64,000 bases of DNA from assembly GCA_964358855.1 (NCBI GenBank), contig CAYHQQ010000008.1, positions 1-64,000 of the forward strand. Direction: 5' to 3'. This stretch comes from UBA2396 sp038042175 (GTDB lineage Bacteria; Planctomycetota; Phycisphaerae; Phycisphaerales; UBA1924). Positions 38,818 through 46,992 of this stretch are shown here, in pieces. A model generated the notes under the pieces. It saw only the letters and a list, made by a program, of their open reading frames with translations, ran no database searches and was not told the DNA's origin. Made by a program: the position numbers and the translations under genes. Each line of letters begins with the position of its first letter. Position 1 is the first letter of the stretch.

Positions 38818-40346
38818 ACCACCTACACCGCCTTTTGCCGTGGTGCTGGGGCAAGCGTGCCCGCGAGCCGTGGTCGCTGGACAATCCGCTCCTCCATCTT
38901 TCGCGACAGGACGTTTGGACGCTGAGGGATGCAGTGGCCGGGTGCCTCATTCTGGGCGAAAGCGGCGGAGGGAAGACTTCCGGGAGCGGCCAAACAATCG
39001 CCGAATCATTCCTCGACGCAGGCATGGGAGGCCTCGTGTGCGCAGCGAAAACTGAGGAAATCGCGACGTGGCAGAAATACTGCGCGCGAACCGGCAGAAC
39101 GAAAGACCTGATTCTCTTTTCGCCCGATCGCTCTCTCCGCTACAACTTCCTGGACGACGAGTTGCACTCGTCCGCCGGTCACGCGGGAGGTGCGACGCTC
39201 AACGTGGTCGCGATGCTTTTGTCTGTCCTGGAGGTGGTCAATCGAATCGGTTCCGGCGGAAATGCCGGTCGCGGCGAGTCGGGCGGCGATGGCGACCCCT
39301 ATTGGAAAAACTCGGCCCGCCAACTGATATCCCAAACCGTAGATCTCTTGGTCATGTCTCGCGACCGGGTGCGGATGCTCGACATACAGCGGATCATCGC
39401 CTCGATTCCTCAGACTGCCGATCAAGTGCGAGATCCGGACTGGCAGCGTGAATCATTGTGCTATCGCTGCATCATGGAAGCGGATGCTCTGACGATGCCG
39501 GATGAGCGTCGCGAAGACTTGGAAATGATCGTGGCGTACTTCCTCGACGAACTCGCAAAGCTCAGCCCAAAGACACGCGGGGTGATCGTTTCCTGCGTGG
39601 GCGCGATGACGGACACGCTGCTCCGCGGAATGTGCCGCACGCTCTTCTGCACGAACACCAACATCACCCCTGCCTTGTGCGGCGAGGGGAAAATCATCGT
39701 CGTGGCGATTCCGGTGAAGGAGTTTCGCGAGAGCGGACTCATCGCGAACATGATCTGGAAAACAGGGTTTCAGAGGTGGGCGGAGCGACGGGACGTTGCG
39801 GCTAACCCAAGGCCCGTCTTCCAGTGGCTCGATGAAGCGCCGAATTTCATCAGCAGCGGGGATCAGGTTTTCCAGGCAAGCTGCAGGTCATCACGGGTCG
39901 CCACGGTAATGCTGGGGCAAAACATCTCGGGCTTCTATTCCGCACTCGGCGGCGGCGACAAGGGCAAGGCCGAGAGTGACAGTTTGTTTGGCAACCTCGC
40001 GACAAAGGCCTTCCACTCATCGAGTGATCCGGTCACGAACCGTTGGGCGTCCGAACTCATCGGTGACCGCGTCCGCTTGCTGATGAATGGCAACTCGAGC
40101 CGGCCGGAACCGATGTGGAGTTCGGCTGCTCTGGGGTCACAGGAATCCGGCAACAGCTCCGCGGGCTTCAGCGAATCGGTACTCCCCATGGTCACCCCGG
40201 CCGAGTTCATTTCCCTGCGATCCGGCGGTCCTGCCAACAAAGGCTGCGTCGATGCCATCATCGTCAAGAGCGGAACTGGGTTCAACTCCACGGGCCGCAA
40301 TTGGATGAAATGCACTTTCAGCCAGGTACCCTCGGATCGCCGCTGA
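38811..40346 (+). CDS. VirD4/TraG-like type IV coupling ATPase
   Basis: A 511-residue protein if started at the GTG at 38811; the frame is open from 38643 but that part is antisense-like to the small membrane gene. Walker A G-E-S-G-G-G-K-T is at 49-56 and Walker B F-Q-W-L-D-E-A-P-N near 334-342. S-R-V-A-T-V-M-L-G-Q-N and the S-D-S-L-F-G-N-L-A-T-K-A-F stretch match the AAA-like TraM-recognition region of the family. It would pass the relaxase-DNA complex to a mating channel. It lacks the usual two N-terminal transmembrane helices, which the overlapping 46-residue protein may provide. No VirB genes follow. Confidence 0.85.
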   Translation: MLNHLHRLLPWCWGKRAREPWSLDNPLLHLSRQDVWTLRDAVAGCLILGESGGGKTSGSGQTIAESFLDAGMGGLVCAAKTEEIATWQKYCARTGRTKDLILFSPDRSLRYNFLDDELHSSAGHAGGATLNVVAMLLSVLEVVNRIGSGGNAGRGESGGDGDPYWKNSARQLISQTVDLLVMSRDRVRMLDIQRIIASIPQTADQVRDPDWQRESLCYRCIMEADALTMPDERREDLEMIVAYFLDELAKLSPKTRGVIVSCVGAMTDTLLRGMCRTLFCTNTNITPALCGEGKIIVVAIPVKEFRESGLIANMIWKTGFQRWAERRDVAANPRPVFQWLDEAPNFISSGDQVFQASCRSSRVATVMLGQNISGFYSALGGGDKGKAESDSLFGNLATKAFHSSSDPVTNRWASELIGDRVRLLMNGNSSRPEPMWSSAALGSQESGNSSAGFSESVLPMVTPAEFISLRSGGPANKGCVDAIIVKSGTGFNSTGRNWMKCTFSQVPSDRR

Positions 40347-40426
40347 AAGACCGGAGCCCCTGGGCGACAAGTAGTCGTAACCGTCCTCCCCTTCCCCACC
40401 CCATTACAGCATCAGGAGCCCACACG

Positions 40427-41005
40427 ATGGAGAATGAACCGCCGCCCCTCTCATTTGCCCAGAAAACCCAACAGCTCGTCAACTTTCTCAAGTTCATCTG
40501 CATGACCTTCAGCGCCCCGGTCGAGGTCTGGCTCCGGCGGGGGTTCGGGGACAGGTACTTCAGCAAAGCGGCCCTGTTTTCCGTCGTGCTCATCCCGTTC
40601 TGGGGAACGCTTTTCCCGGGAACCGACCTCACGCTTCTCTTCGGCTTCTGGTGGAGCTACTTCATCATGCTCCTGTTCGCCCGGATCGCGATGTTCCGGC
40701 GCTGGACGCGCGGAGAGGTCGAGCACACGCTGTACTCTGGGTACTCGCGGCTGCACCGCTTCTTCCCGCGCGCCTCGGAGCTCAAGATCAAGGAAACGAT
40801 CGAGCCGATGCTGGTGTTCATCATCGGCGTGGTGTTTCTCACCATGTCGCCGGCGCTTGGCTTGTACCTCATGGTCGCGTCCTTTGCCATGGCGGTCAGC
40901 ATCCGCATCACGATGATCGAGACTCGTCAGCGTCTGCTCCAGCTCACCGATGCCGCCTTCGAGCAGCGCGAACTCGCGGAAGCGTTCCGGCGCGTCTTCC
41001 CCTAA
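40427..41005 (+). CDS. Polytopic membrane protein of the transfer module
   Basis: A 192-residue protein starting at the ATG at 40427 (CAGGAG upstream). Hydrophobic segments are A-L-F-S-V-V-L-I-P-F-W-G-T-L-F, L-T-L-L-F-G-F-W-W-S-Y-F-I-M-L-L-F-A and M-L-V-F-I-I-G-V-V-F-L-T followed by L-G-L-Y-L-M-V-A-S-F-A-M-A, so four passes or so. A charged helical tail follows. Not recognised; position between the coupling protein and two further small genes suggests a role in the same membrane complex. Confidence 0.7.
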   Translation: MENEPPPLSFAQKTQQLVNFLKFICMTFSAPVEVWLRRGFGDRYFSKAALFSVVLIPFWGTLFPGTDLTLLFGFWWSYFIMLLFARIAMFRRWTRGEVEHTLYSGYSRLHRFFPRASELKIKETIEPMLVFIIGVVFLTMSPALGLYLMVASFAMAVSIRITMIETRQRLLQLTDAAFEQRELAEAFRRVFP

Positions 41006-41023
41006 CACGAAAGGAGGTTTACC

Positions 41024-41299
41024 ATCGACAAGAAGAACGAGAAGCCCTCTCCCAAATGGGGCGCAGGGAGTCTGCAAGCCGCCCTGCGGCACGGGCTCGA
41101 CGAAGTGCGGTCCCTCTTCTACGGCCCCGGAAACGTCGAACAAGGCATGTACGGGACGACACTTCCATCGGAGGTGCAGCGGCAACGCGATACTGAGCCT
41201 GACGTGTCAGGCCAGCGAGTGAGTTCGATCATTGAACGGCTCCAGCGTCTCGCGGGCAAGGAGCCCGCCCGTGAAGACCGCGAACTTGAGCGGGAGTGA
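41024..41299 (+). CDS. Hydrophilic protein with apparent ATC start
   Basis: A 91-residue frame that begins at an ATC directly after a perfect AAAGGAGG (about seven bases upstream) and ends at 41299. The first ordinary start in this frame is the GTG at 41105, which has no ribosome binding site. The protein is polar: I-D-K-K-N-E-K-P-S-P-K-W-G, later V-S-S-I-I-E-R-L-Q-R-L-A-G-K-E. No family recognised. It sits 18 bp after the membrane protein gene. Confidence 0.5.
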   Translation: MDKKNEKPSPKWGAGSLQAALRHGLDEVRSLFYGPGNVEQGMYGTTLPSEVQRQRDTEPDVSGQRVSSIIERLQRLAGKEPAREDRELERE

Positions 41300-41302
41300 C
41301 TC

Positions 41303-41467
41303 ATGCTGACCCTCCTCTCGACGATCGCAACGGGCGCCGTCCTGCTGACCGCAGGCGGCGTCCTTTTCCTCTACCAGAGCTTCGGCATCGTGCCCAGGGA
41401 CATCGTCACTGTGGTCAAGGTGTACCGGCAGGCCTTCGAGCTCCGAAGCCTGCAGTCACGTTTGTGA
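41303..41467 (+). CDS. 54-residue membrane protein
   Basis: A 54-residue protein whose ATG lies three bases after the previous stop. It has one hydrophobic helix (T-I-A-T-G-A-V-L-L-T-A-G-G-V-L-F-L-Y) and a short amphipathic tail. The upstream gene ends in purine-rich GAGCGGGAGTGA, which can serve as ribosome binding site. Not recognised. Confidence 0.55.
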   Translation: MLTLLSTIATGAVLLTAGGVLFLYQSFGIVPRDIVTVVKVYRQAFELRSLQSRL

Positions 41468-41526
41468 GGTCGCTTTCGTCGTCTCGACCGCCTCCTCCCA
41501 GGCTAGCGCCGAGCGGCGGACTTTCC

Positions 41527-41742
41527 ATGGACTCCACTTCGCCGGCCAGTTCGACGCCTCCAGGCTCCGCGGCGCGGTCGAACGCGCCACCTTCCGATGC
41601 ACCTGCTTGGATCACCGCAGAACTGATCCGCTTAACAAGAATTGTGTGGGAACCGCTCTACAAAGCGCAGCTTTCCGTCGAGGAGGCCGTTAGTATTCTC
41701 ATGAGCGTGGGACGCCTGTCAGGCGTCCTCGCCGGGGGATGA
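41527..41742 (+). CDS. Small protein directly upstream of the serine recombinase
   Basis: A 71-residue protein starting at the ATG at 41527. The N-terminal 25 residues are Ser/Pro/Ala-rich; residues 27-70 (W-I-T-A-E-L-I-R-L-T-R-I-V-W-E-P-L-Y) form a helical region. It ends four bases before the recombinase start, so they are co-translated. It may be a recombination accessory such as a directionality factor, by position only. Confidence 0.5.
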   Translation: MDSTSPASSTPPGSAARSNAPPSDAPAWITAELIRLTRIVWEPLYKAQLSVEEAVSILMSVGRLSGVLAGG

Positions 41743-41746
41743 CGCC

Positions 41747-43237
41747 ATGAAACAGTTCGTCGCGTGGGCCAGGGTGAGTTCGGTCAAGCAGAAGAAAGAG
41801 GGCTTCAGCCTTGAAGATCAGGAAGCCCGCCTCCTGGAATTCGCCGGTCGGCTAGGCGGCACCGTCGCCAAGCTCTACCGCATCGCGGAGACCGCGAGCA
41901 AGCGGGCTGAACGGGGCACGTTCCGTGAGCTGGTCGCCTACGTCAAGAAGCACGCCGCCATGCTGGACGGCGTTCTGTTCGTGAAGGTGGACCGGGCGGC
42001 CCGCAACATCCGGGATTGGGCTGACCTTGAGGAACTCGCCGAGCAGACCAAGGTCCCCCTCTTCTTCCCCGATCAGCCGTCAGGCGAAACCCCCGCCGGA
42101 AGGATGCAGCGACGCATGAGCGCCGTGTTTGCCAGTTACCAAACTGATCAGCAGGGGGATGACGTGAAGGCTGGATTGAAGCGCCGCGTTGAAAGCGGCT
42201 TGCCGCTCGGCCGCCACTACGGTTTGCGGAACCTGCGGGTCAACGGTCGCAGCCTCGTCGAGCCCGATCCCATCAACGCTCCGAAGGTCAAGCGGATCTT
42301 CGAGCTGTACGCGTATCACTCGCACACGCTCGTGTCGCTTGCGGACGCATTGGCTCGGCAGGGAGTGATCTACACGGACCGCCGGCCGAGGTTCCCTAAG
42401 GCCACGCTCTTCGATCTGCTCACGAACCGGCACTACATCGGGGAGGCAAGGCACGCCGGAATCTGGTACCCGGGGACGTTCGAGGCGATCGTCGATCTGG
42501 CGACCTTCCAGGCGGCGCAGGACAAGTTCGGGGGTCGCGTCTTTCGCAAGCCCCAGATCACGTTCGCCAGTTGCCTGATTCGCTGCGATCACTGCGACTA
42601 TGTTGTGACGGGCGAAAAGGTCCGCAAAAAGCTCGCCAACGGCACGGTCAAGGAATTCACCTACTACCGCTGCTGCCAGAATGGGCGACCGGGGCACCCG
42701 TACGCCCGTATCCCCGAGCGCGAAGTGGACGCCCAGGTGGTGGAGTTCTTCGGCCGGCTGGAAGTCAAGGACCCCTCGGTCCGTCAGTGGATTGTGGAAG
42801 TCATCAGGGCCAAGGCTCACACCGCGGGTGCCCAGAACAAGCAGCACCGCGACGAGCTCGCCCGCCAGCAAGCCCAGGTCGAAGGCAAGCTCAAAGCCCT
42901 TCTTGACCTCCGGGTCGACGGAGAGGTCTCCCAGGACGAGTACGCTGCCAAACGTCGCGAGCTTCACGAGCGGCAGACCGCCATCCGCCTTCAGCTGGAG
43001 ACTTCTGACCGGGACGATCGCGAAATCGCGGAGCAAGCGGTCAAAACGTTTGAACTGTCGCAAACGCTCAAAACCCGCTGGAAAACCGCTGATCCTGCTG
43101 CCAAGCGGGCCATTCTCGACATTCTCTGTGAAAGCGTGCGTTTGAACCAGCGGAAAGTGCTGTTTTTGGCCCGCAAACCGTTCAGTTTGCTCGAAAATGC
43201 GGCCCTATCGCAAACAAGTGGGCAGACCCGGACTTGA
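41747..43237 (+). CDS. Large serine recombinase
   Basis: A 496-residue recombinase. The N-terminal resolvase domain starts F-V-A-W-A-R-V-S-S-V-K-Q with the catalytic Ser11, followed by a recombinase domain with G-L-P-L-G-R-H-Y-G-L-R and H-Y-I-G-E-A-R-H. A zinc ribbon follows (L-I-R-C-D-H-C-D-Y and Y-Y-R-C-C-Q), then a long coiled coil (about 360-440). It would integrate and excise the element through short att sites. Its last six codons run antisense into the 3' end of tRNA-Phe, so the gene ends at what is probably the element boundary. Confidence 0.95.
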   Translation: MKQFVAWARVSSVKQKKEGFSLEDQEARLLEFAGRLGGTVAKLYRIAETASKRAERGTFRELVAYVKKHAAMLDGVLFVKVDRAARNIRDWADLEELAEQTKVPLFFPDQPSGETPAGRMQRRMSAVFASYQTDQQGDDVKAGLKRRVESGLPLGRHYGLRNLRVNGRSLVEPDPINAPKVKRIFELYAYHSHTLVSLADALARQGVIYTDRRPRFPKATLFDLLTNRHYIGEARHAGIWYPGTFEAIVDLATFQAAQDKFGGRVFRKPQITFASCLIRCDHCDYVVTGEKVRKKLANGTVKEFTYYRCCQNGRPGHPYARIPEREVDAQVVEFFGRLEVKDPSVRQWIVEVIRAKAHTAGAQNKQHRDELARQQAQVEGKLKALLDLRVDGEVSQDEYAAKRRELHERQTAIRLQLETSDRDDREIAEQAVKTFELSQTLKTRWKTADPAAKRAILDILCESVRLNQRKVLFLARKPFSLLENAALSQTSGQTRT

Positions 43238-43290
43238 ACCGGGAACCCCAGCATTTTCAATGCTGTGCTCTACCATTGAGCTATCTGCCC
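43219..43290 (-). tRNA. tRNA-Phe (GAA)
   Basis: A complete cloverleaf of 72 nt: acceptor GGGCAGA/TCTGCCC, D arm GCTC-AATGGTA-GAGC, anticodon stem CAGCA/TGCTG with loop TTGAAAA (anticodon GAA), variable GGGTT, T arm CCCGG-TTCAAGT-CCGGG and discriminator A. CCA is not encoded. The 3' end overlaps the last 19 bases of the serine recombinase gene. Confidence 0.97.
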
Positions 43291-43508
43291 GAAACCCGAC
43301 GCCCATCGATCGGCTTTTGGAGTCGATCTGCGGGAGGGGAAGGGTAACAGCAGGCCCGAACAGGTCAAGGTGGGACGGTTGGGCCGGTAATACTTGTTGG
43401 GCGGGGCCGCCGGCGGAGAGGGAACAGAGAATTGGCGGCGTTGCCGGCGAGGTTGTCGGCGGGCGGGTTTGCCTACAACTGGGCTTGCAAACGCCCTCTC
43501 CAGCGACC

Positions 43509-44462
43509 ATGCAGACACTGCGGGTCATCGATTCGCACACCGAGGGGGAGCCCACGCGGGTGATTGTGGAAGGTGGGCCGGACTTGGGTGGTGGGACGGT
43601 GGCGGATCAGCTCCGGGTCTTTCGCGAGCGGTTTGACCATGTGCGGCGGGCGGTGGTGAATGAGCCGCGGGGGAATGACTTTCTGGTGGGGGCGATGGTC
43701 TGCCCGGCGGCGAGCGCGAAGGCGGTCTGCGGCGTGATCTTTTTCAACAACGTCGGGTTCCTCAATGCCTGCGGGCATGGGACGCTGGGGCTTGCGGCGA
43801 CATTGAGGCACATGGGGCGAATCGGGCCGGGGTCGCACATCGTTGAGACGCCGGTGGGCGATGCGGCGATTGTGATTGGGGCGGATGGGTCGATCTCGAT
43901 CGACAATGTGCCGGCGTTTCGGGCTTGCAAGGGCGTGAGCGTGTCCCTGGAGTGGCGCGGCAGGCCGATCACTGTTACCGGCGATGTGGCGTGGGGCGGG
44001 AACTGGTTCTTTCTCTGCGCTGACCATGGGCAGGAGCTCACGCTCGCGAATGTCGAGGGGCTGACGGATCTGTCGTGGGAGATCAGGCGGGCGTTGGTGG
44101 CGGGCGGCATCACGGGTGATGTGGCCCTGGGCGGCGGGGTGATCGATCATGTGGAGCTGTTTGGGCCGCCGACGCGGGGAGATTGCGATAGTCGCAACTT
44201 TGTGCTTTGTCCGGGCAAGGCATATGACCGCTCGCCGTGCGGCACGGGGACGGCGGCGAAGATGGCGTGTCTGCACGCGGACGGAAAGCTGGCGGTGGGG
44301 CAGGTGTGGCGGCAGGAGTCGATCATCGGCTCGCGATTCACCGGGTCGGTGCGGGTTGAGAATGGGAAGATTGTGCCGACGATTGCGGGGCGGGCGTTTG
44401 TGACGGCGGAGGCGACCTTGGTGCTGGATCCCTTGGATCCGTTCCGGCATGGGATTGTGTGA
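43509..44462 (+). CDS. 4-hydroxyproline epimerase (proline racemase family)
   Basis: A 317-residue member of the proline racemase superfamily. The two catalytic cysteines are in N-A-C-G-H-G-T-L-G and R-S-P-C-G-T-G-T-A-A; a Cys at both positions marks racemases or epimerases rather than dehydratases. S-H-T-E-G-E-P-T and D-S-R-N-F-V-L-C-P-G-K-A-Y-D are also typical of 4-hydroxyproline 2-epimerases, which convert trans-4-hydroxy-L-proline to cis-4-hydroxy-D-proline. The downstream DapA-family gene fits the next part of that route. Proline or 3-hydroxyproline specificity cannot be excluded. The frame is open from 43197, but the ATG at 43509 begins the family homology. Confidence 0.85.
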   Translation: MQTLRVIDSHTEGEPTRVIVEGGPDLGGGTVADQLRVFRERFDHVRRAVVNEPRGNDFLVGAMVCPAASAKAVCGVIFFNNVGFLNACGHGTLGLAATLRHMGRIGPGSHIVETPVGDAAIVIGADGSISIDNVPAFRACKGVSVSLEWRGRPITVTGDVAWGGNWFFLCADHGQELTLANVEGLTDLSWEIRRALVAGGITGDVALGGGVIDHVELFGPPTRGDCDSRNFVLCPGKAYDRSPCGTGTAAKMACLHADGKLAVGQVWRQESIIGSRFTGSVRVENGKIVPTIAGRAFVTAEATLVLDPLDPFRHGIV

Positions 44463-44488
44463 ACCTTGAAGCGAGTGATGATTCGATC

Positions 44489-45397
44489 ATGATGAACAAA
44501 GCTGACTGGCAGGCTGTCCTTCCCGCGATCACGACGCCGTTTGGTGCGGATATGTCGGTGGACATCGCGTTTCTCAGGCGGCACGTGGCGTGGCTGGTGG
44601 AGAATGGGTGCCGTGGGATTGTGACGCCGGGGTCTCTGGGCGAGGGGGGGACGCTGACGGCGGGGGAGAAGGTGGCGATCTGGAGGGCGTGCGTGGAGGA
44701 GGTTGGGGCGAGGGTGCCGGTGGTGGCGGCGATCTCGGCGCTGTCGACGGCGGAGGCGGTCCATGGGGCGAGGGCGGCCAAGGTGGCGGGGTGTCGGGGG
44801 TTGATGGTTTTGCCGCCTTATGTGTATCGCGGGCCTTGGCGTGAGATTCGGGCGCACTTTGCGGCGACGATCGCGGCGACGGATCTGTCGGTGATGCTGT
44901 ACAACAACCCGATCGCGTATGGGACCGACATGCTGCCCGAGCAGATCGCGGACCTGGCGGGAGAGTTCAAGAACGTGCACGCGGTGAAGGAGTCGTCGGC
45001 GGATGTTCGTCGCCTGACGGCGATCAAGGCTCTGATCGGAGATCGACTGGCGCTCCTGGTGGGTGTTGACGATCTGATCGTCGAGGGGATTGCGGCGGGT
45101 GCGACGGGGTGGATCGCGGGATTGGTGAACGCATTCCCCAAGGAGTCGGTCGACCTGTTCAATCTGGCCCGAGCCGGAAAGCACGCCGAGGCTGAGGCGC
45201 TCTACAAGTGGTTTCTGCCGCTCTTGCGGATGGATGTGGTGCCCGAGTTCGTGCACTTGATCAAGCTGGTGCAGCAGGAGGTGGGCATGGGCAATGAGCG
45301 GGTGAGGGGGCCGAGGCTGCCGCTCGCGGGCGAGATCAGGGAGCGGTGTCTTTCGGAGCTTCGCACGGCGATGGCGACGAGGGCGAAAGGCAGTTGA
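44489..45397 (+). CDS. DapA-family lyase, probable pyrroline-4-hydroxy-2-carboxylate deaminase
   Basis: A 302-residue protein of the dihydrodipicolinate synthase/N-acetylneuraminate lyase family. The Schiff-base Lys is in H-A-V-K-E-S-S-A-D, the conserved Tyr in L-Y-N-N-P, and the substrate loop is T-P-G-S-L-G-E-G-G-T-L-T. Next to the hydroxyproline epimerase the best reading is the deaminase that makes alpha-ketoglutarate semialdehyde. Start: tandem ATGs at 44489 and 44492 begin the family homology; a GTG at 44459 overlapping the upstream stop is an alternative. The D-hydroxyproline oxidase of this route is not seen in the window. Confidence 0.8.
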   Translation: MMNKADWQAVLPAITTPFGADMSVDIAFLRRHVAWLVENGCRGIVTPGSLGEGGTLTAGEKVAIWRACVEEVGARVPVVAAISALSTAEAVHGARAAKVAGCRGLMVLPPYVYRGPWREIRAHFAATIAATDLSVMLYNNPIAYGTDMLPEQIADLAGEFKNVHAVKESSADVRRLTAIKALIGDRLALLVGVDDLIVEGIAAGATGWIAGLVNAFPKESVDLFNLARAGKHAEAEALYKWFLPLLRMDVVPEFVHLIKLVQQEVGMGNERVRGPRLPLAGEIRERCLSELRTAMATRAKGS

Positions 45398-45536
45398 ACA
45401 GGACTGAGGACTGAGGACTGAGGACTGAGGAGGAAAGGCGGAAGGCGGATGGCTTAGTCGACTCAGCCTTCCGCCTTCGCTTTCAGCTTTATGTCGTCGG
45501 AGTTCCGAATTCCCCCTCGGTCCTCAGCCCTGTTCA
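45395..45536. repeat. Nested palindromic intergenic element with tandem repeat
   Basis: An outer inverted repeat TGAACAGGACTGAGGA (45395-45410) / TCCTCAGCCCTGTTCA (45521-45536) matches at 15 of 16 bases and encloses a perfect 12-bp hairpin AAGGCGGAAGGC (45435-45446) / GCCTTCCGCCTT (45466-45477). Four copies of GGACTGA run in tandem at 45401-45428. It lies between convergent genes and may terminate both; its shape also resembles a small palindromic (MITE- or REP-like) insertion. Confidence 0.65.
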
Positions 45537-45543
45537 CACTCAT

Positions 45544-46368
45544 TCACTTCTTCTCGGCCGGCTTCTCGGTCTTGGGCGCATCCTTTTTTTCTTCCCTCTT
45601 CTCGCCCATCATCTTGGCGATGTCGTCCTCGATCGCGTCGGCCCAGATTTTGTAGCCGTCGGGGGTAAGGTGAAGGAAGTCGGGCATGATCTCCTTCTTG
45701 AGTGTTCCCTTGTCGTCCAGGAACTTGCTCTTGATGTCCTTGAAGACGATCTGCTTTCCATCGGCGAACTTCTCGATGAGTTTGTTGGTGTCGGTGTTGA
45801 GCTTGCGGAGTTCGTCGTCGGCCTTCTCGCCGCGCGGGAAGATGGCCAGCAGCAGCACCTTGGCGTCGGGGCACTTGGCCTTGAGGCGGTCCAGGATGGC
45901 TTTGATGCCCGCGGCGGTGTCGGCGGCGGGGTCCTTGCGGTGGCCGGTGTTGTTGGTGCCGATCATGATGACGATGAGCTTGGGTTTGAGGCCGTCGAAG
46001 TTGGCGTTGTCGAGACGCCACAGCACGTGCTCGGTGCGGTCGCCGCTGACGCCGAAGTTGGCGGCCTGGCGGCTGGCGTAGTGCTTGGCCCAGGTTTCCT
46101 TGCCGCCGCCTTCCCAGCCTTCGGTGATTGAATCGCCCAGGAAGACGAGCTGGGCCTTGCCTTCCTTGGAGATCTTGTTGAAGTTCTCGTGGCGTTTTTC
46201 CGTGCCGTTGTGTTTTTCGGGAGTGGTGGCTTTAATGGCGGTCTTTGCGGGAGGGGTTGGGGTTGTCGGGGGTGCGGGGGCGGGCTTGTCGGCGGGCTTG
46301 CCCGCGGGCTGTGCGAGGGCGGCCAAGGGGGTGAGCACGAACGCGAGGAGCGGAAGGTATGGGCGCAT
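45544..46368 (-). CDS. Secreted SGNH/GDSL hydrolase
   Basis: A 274-residue exported esterase-like protein; AGGAGA lies seven bases before the ATG at 46368. A signal peptide (L-L-A-F-V-L-T-P-L-A-A-L-A-Q) is followed by a Pro/Lys/Ala-rich linker to about residue 50. SGNH blocks are complete: L-V-F-L-G-D-S-I-T-E-G-W (Ser), N-F-G-V-S-G-D (Gly), I-G-T-N-N (Asn) and D-F-L-H-L-T-P-D-G-Y (Asp/His). The fold is the PAF-acetylhydrolase-like type, probably acting on acetylated polysaccharide. The tail is Lys/Glu-rich. Confidence 0.85.
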   Translation of the reverse strand: MRPYLPLLAFVLTPLAALAQPAGKPADKPAPAPPTTPTPPAKTAIKATTPEKHNGTEKRHENFNKISKEGKAQLVFLGDSITEGWEGGGKETWAKHYASRQAANFGVSGDRTEHVLWRLDNANFDGLKPKLIVIMIGTNNTGHRKDPAADTAAGIKAILDRLKAKCPDAKVLLLAIFPRGEKADDELRKLNTDTNKLIEKFADGKQIVFKDIKSKFLDDKGTLKKEIMPDFLHLTPDGYKIWADAIEDDIAKMMGEKREEKKDAPKTEKPAEKK

Positions 46369-46413
46369 CGGAGTCTCCTGTGTGAGTTGGCAAGCATACC
46401 AAAGCGGCGAGCG

Positions 46414-46983
46414 TCATGGCGACCACGGCGTCGCGTGCGCGCCGGCGGGGTCGCCTATTTCAAGGCGGTAAGCCCAGCGCTCTCGGGTGATCAGGCCAGC
46501 AGCACCTTCGGACCCGGGCGGCATGACGGCATCGCGATTGGGCACGCGGATGAAGCCCATTCGCTCGTAGAGGCGCTGGGCGGCGTGCATCGTGGGCTGG
46601 GTCCACAAGACGATGGCACGGGCCGAGAGCGGCGGGCGTGAGCCCCGCTCGATGCACGCTCGCACGAGGCGCTCGCCGATCCCCCGTCCGCGACCCTTGG
46701 GGTCGACCGCGAGCATCCGGAACTCCGCCTCGGCGTCACGGGCCAGGAGATTGAGCGGCCCGCCCTTGTGGGCGAGGACGACGACGCCCAGGACTCGGGC
46801 GGGTTTGGCGTCGTCCACAGCGGTGAGGACGGTGCCGCCGCTCTCGAGCACCTCGCGCCGGCAGCCGCGGTCGTTTCGCTCTCGCGAGACGAAACCTTCG
46901 CCGACGAAGACGGAGGCGATGAGTTCGAGGGCCTGTGGCCAATCGGCCTGGGTGGCTTCTCGCACGTGCAGGGTGGCAGACAT
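46414..46983 (-). CDS. GNAT N-acetyltransferase
   Basis: A 189-residue protein with a standard GNAT core: F-R-M-L-A-V-D-P-K-G-R-G-R-G-I-G-E-R-L-V is the acetyl-CoA-binding loop and helix, and A-A-Q-R-L-Y-E-R-M-G-F-I-R-V-P the C-terminal signature. Substrate unknown. It follows the DUF2339 gene by nine bases on the same strand, so they are probably co-transcribed. Confidence 0.85.
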   Translation of the reverse strand: MSATLHVREATQADWPQALELIASVFVGEGFVSRERNDRGCRREVLESGGTVLTAVDDAKPARVLGVVVLAHKGGPLNLLARDAEAEFRMLAVDPKGRGRGIGERLVRACIERGSRPPLSARAIVLWTQPTMHAAQRLYERMGFIRVPNRDAVMPPGSEGAAGLITRERWAYRLEIGDPAGAHATPWSP

Positions 46984-46992
46984 CGAGTAAGC

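Larger units (their letters stand above)
2165..43237. mobile_element. Integrated plasmid-like mobilizable element (approximate limits)
   Basis: This span contains plasmid or ICE functions: excisionase and tyrosine integrase with an attP-like site, RepA with iterons, a Phd/VapC pair, ParB, a MobF relaxase, a VirD4-like coupling ATPase, two insertion sequences, and a large serine recombinase ending inside tRNA-Phe. The right limit is placed at the recombinase/tRNA-Phe overlap. The left limit is uncertain: it must lie left of the small gene at 2165 and could lie outside the window. No mating-pair (VirB-like) genes are present, so transfer would need a helper. No tRNA-Phe fragment was found at the left that would mark the other junction. 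Confidence 0.55.

Noticed and set aside
44147..45256. 369-codon minus-strand frame opposite the epimerase and DapA genes
   Set aside because: Arg/His-rich shadow with no domain, crossing two clear enzymes.
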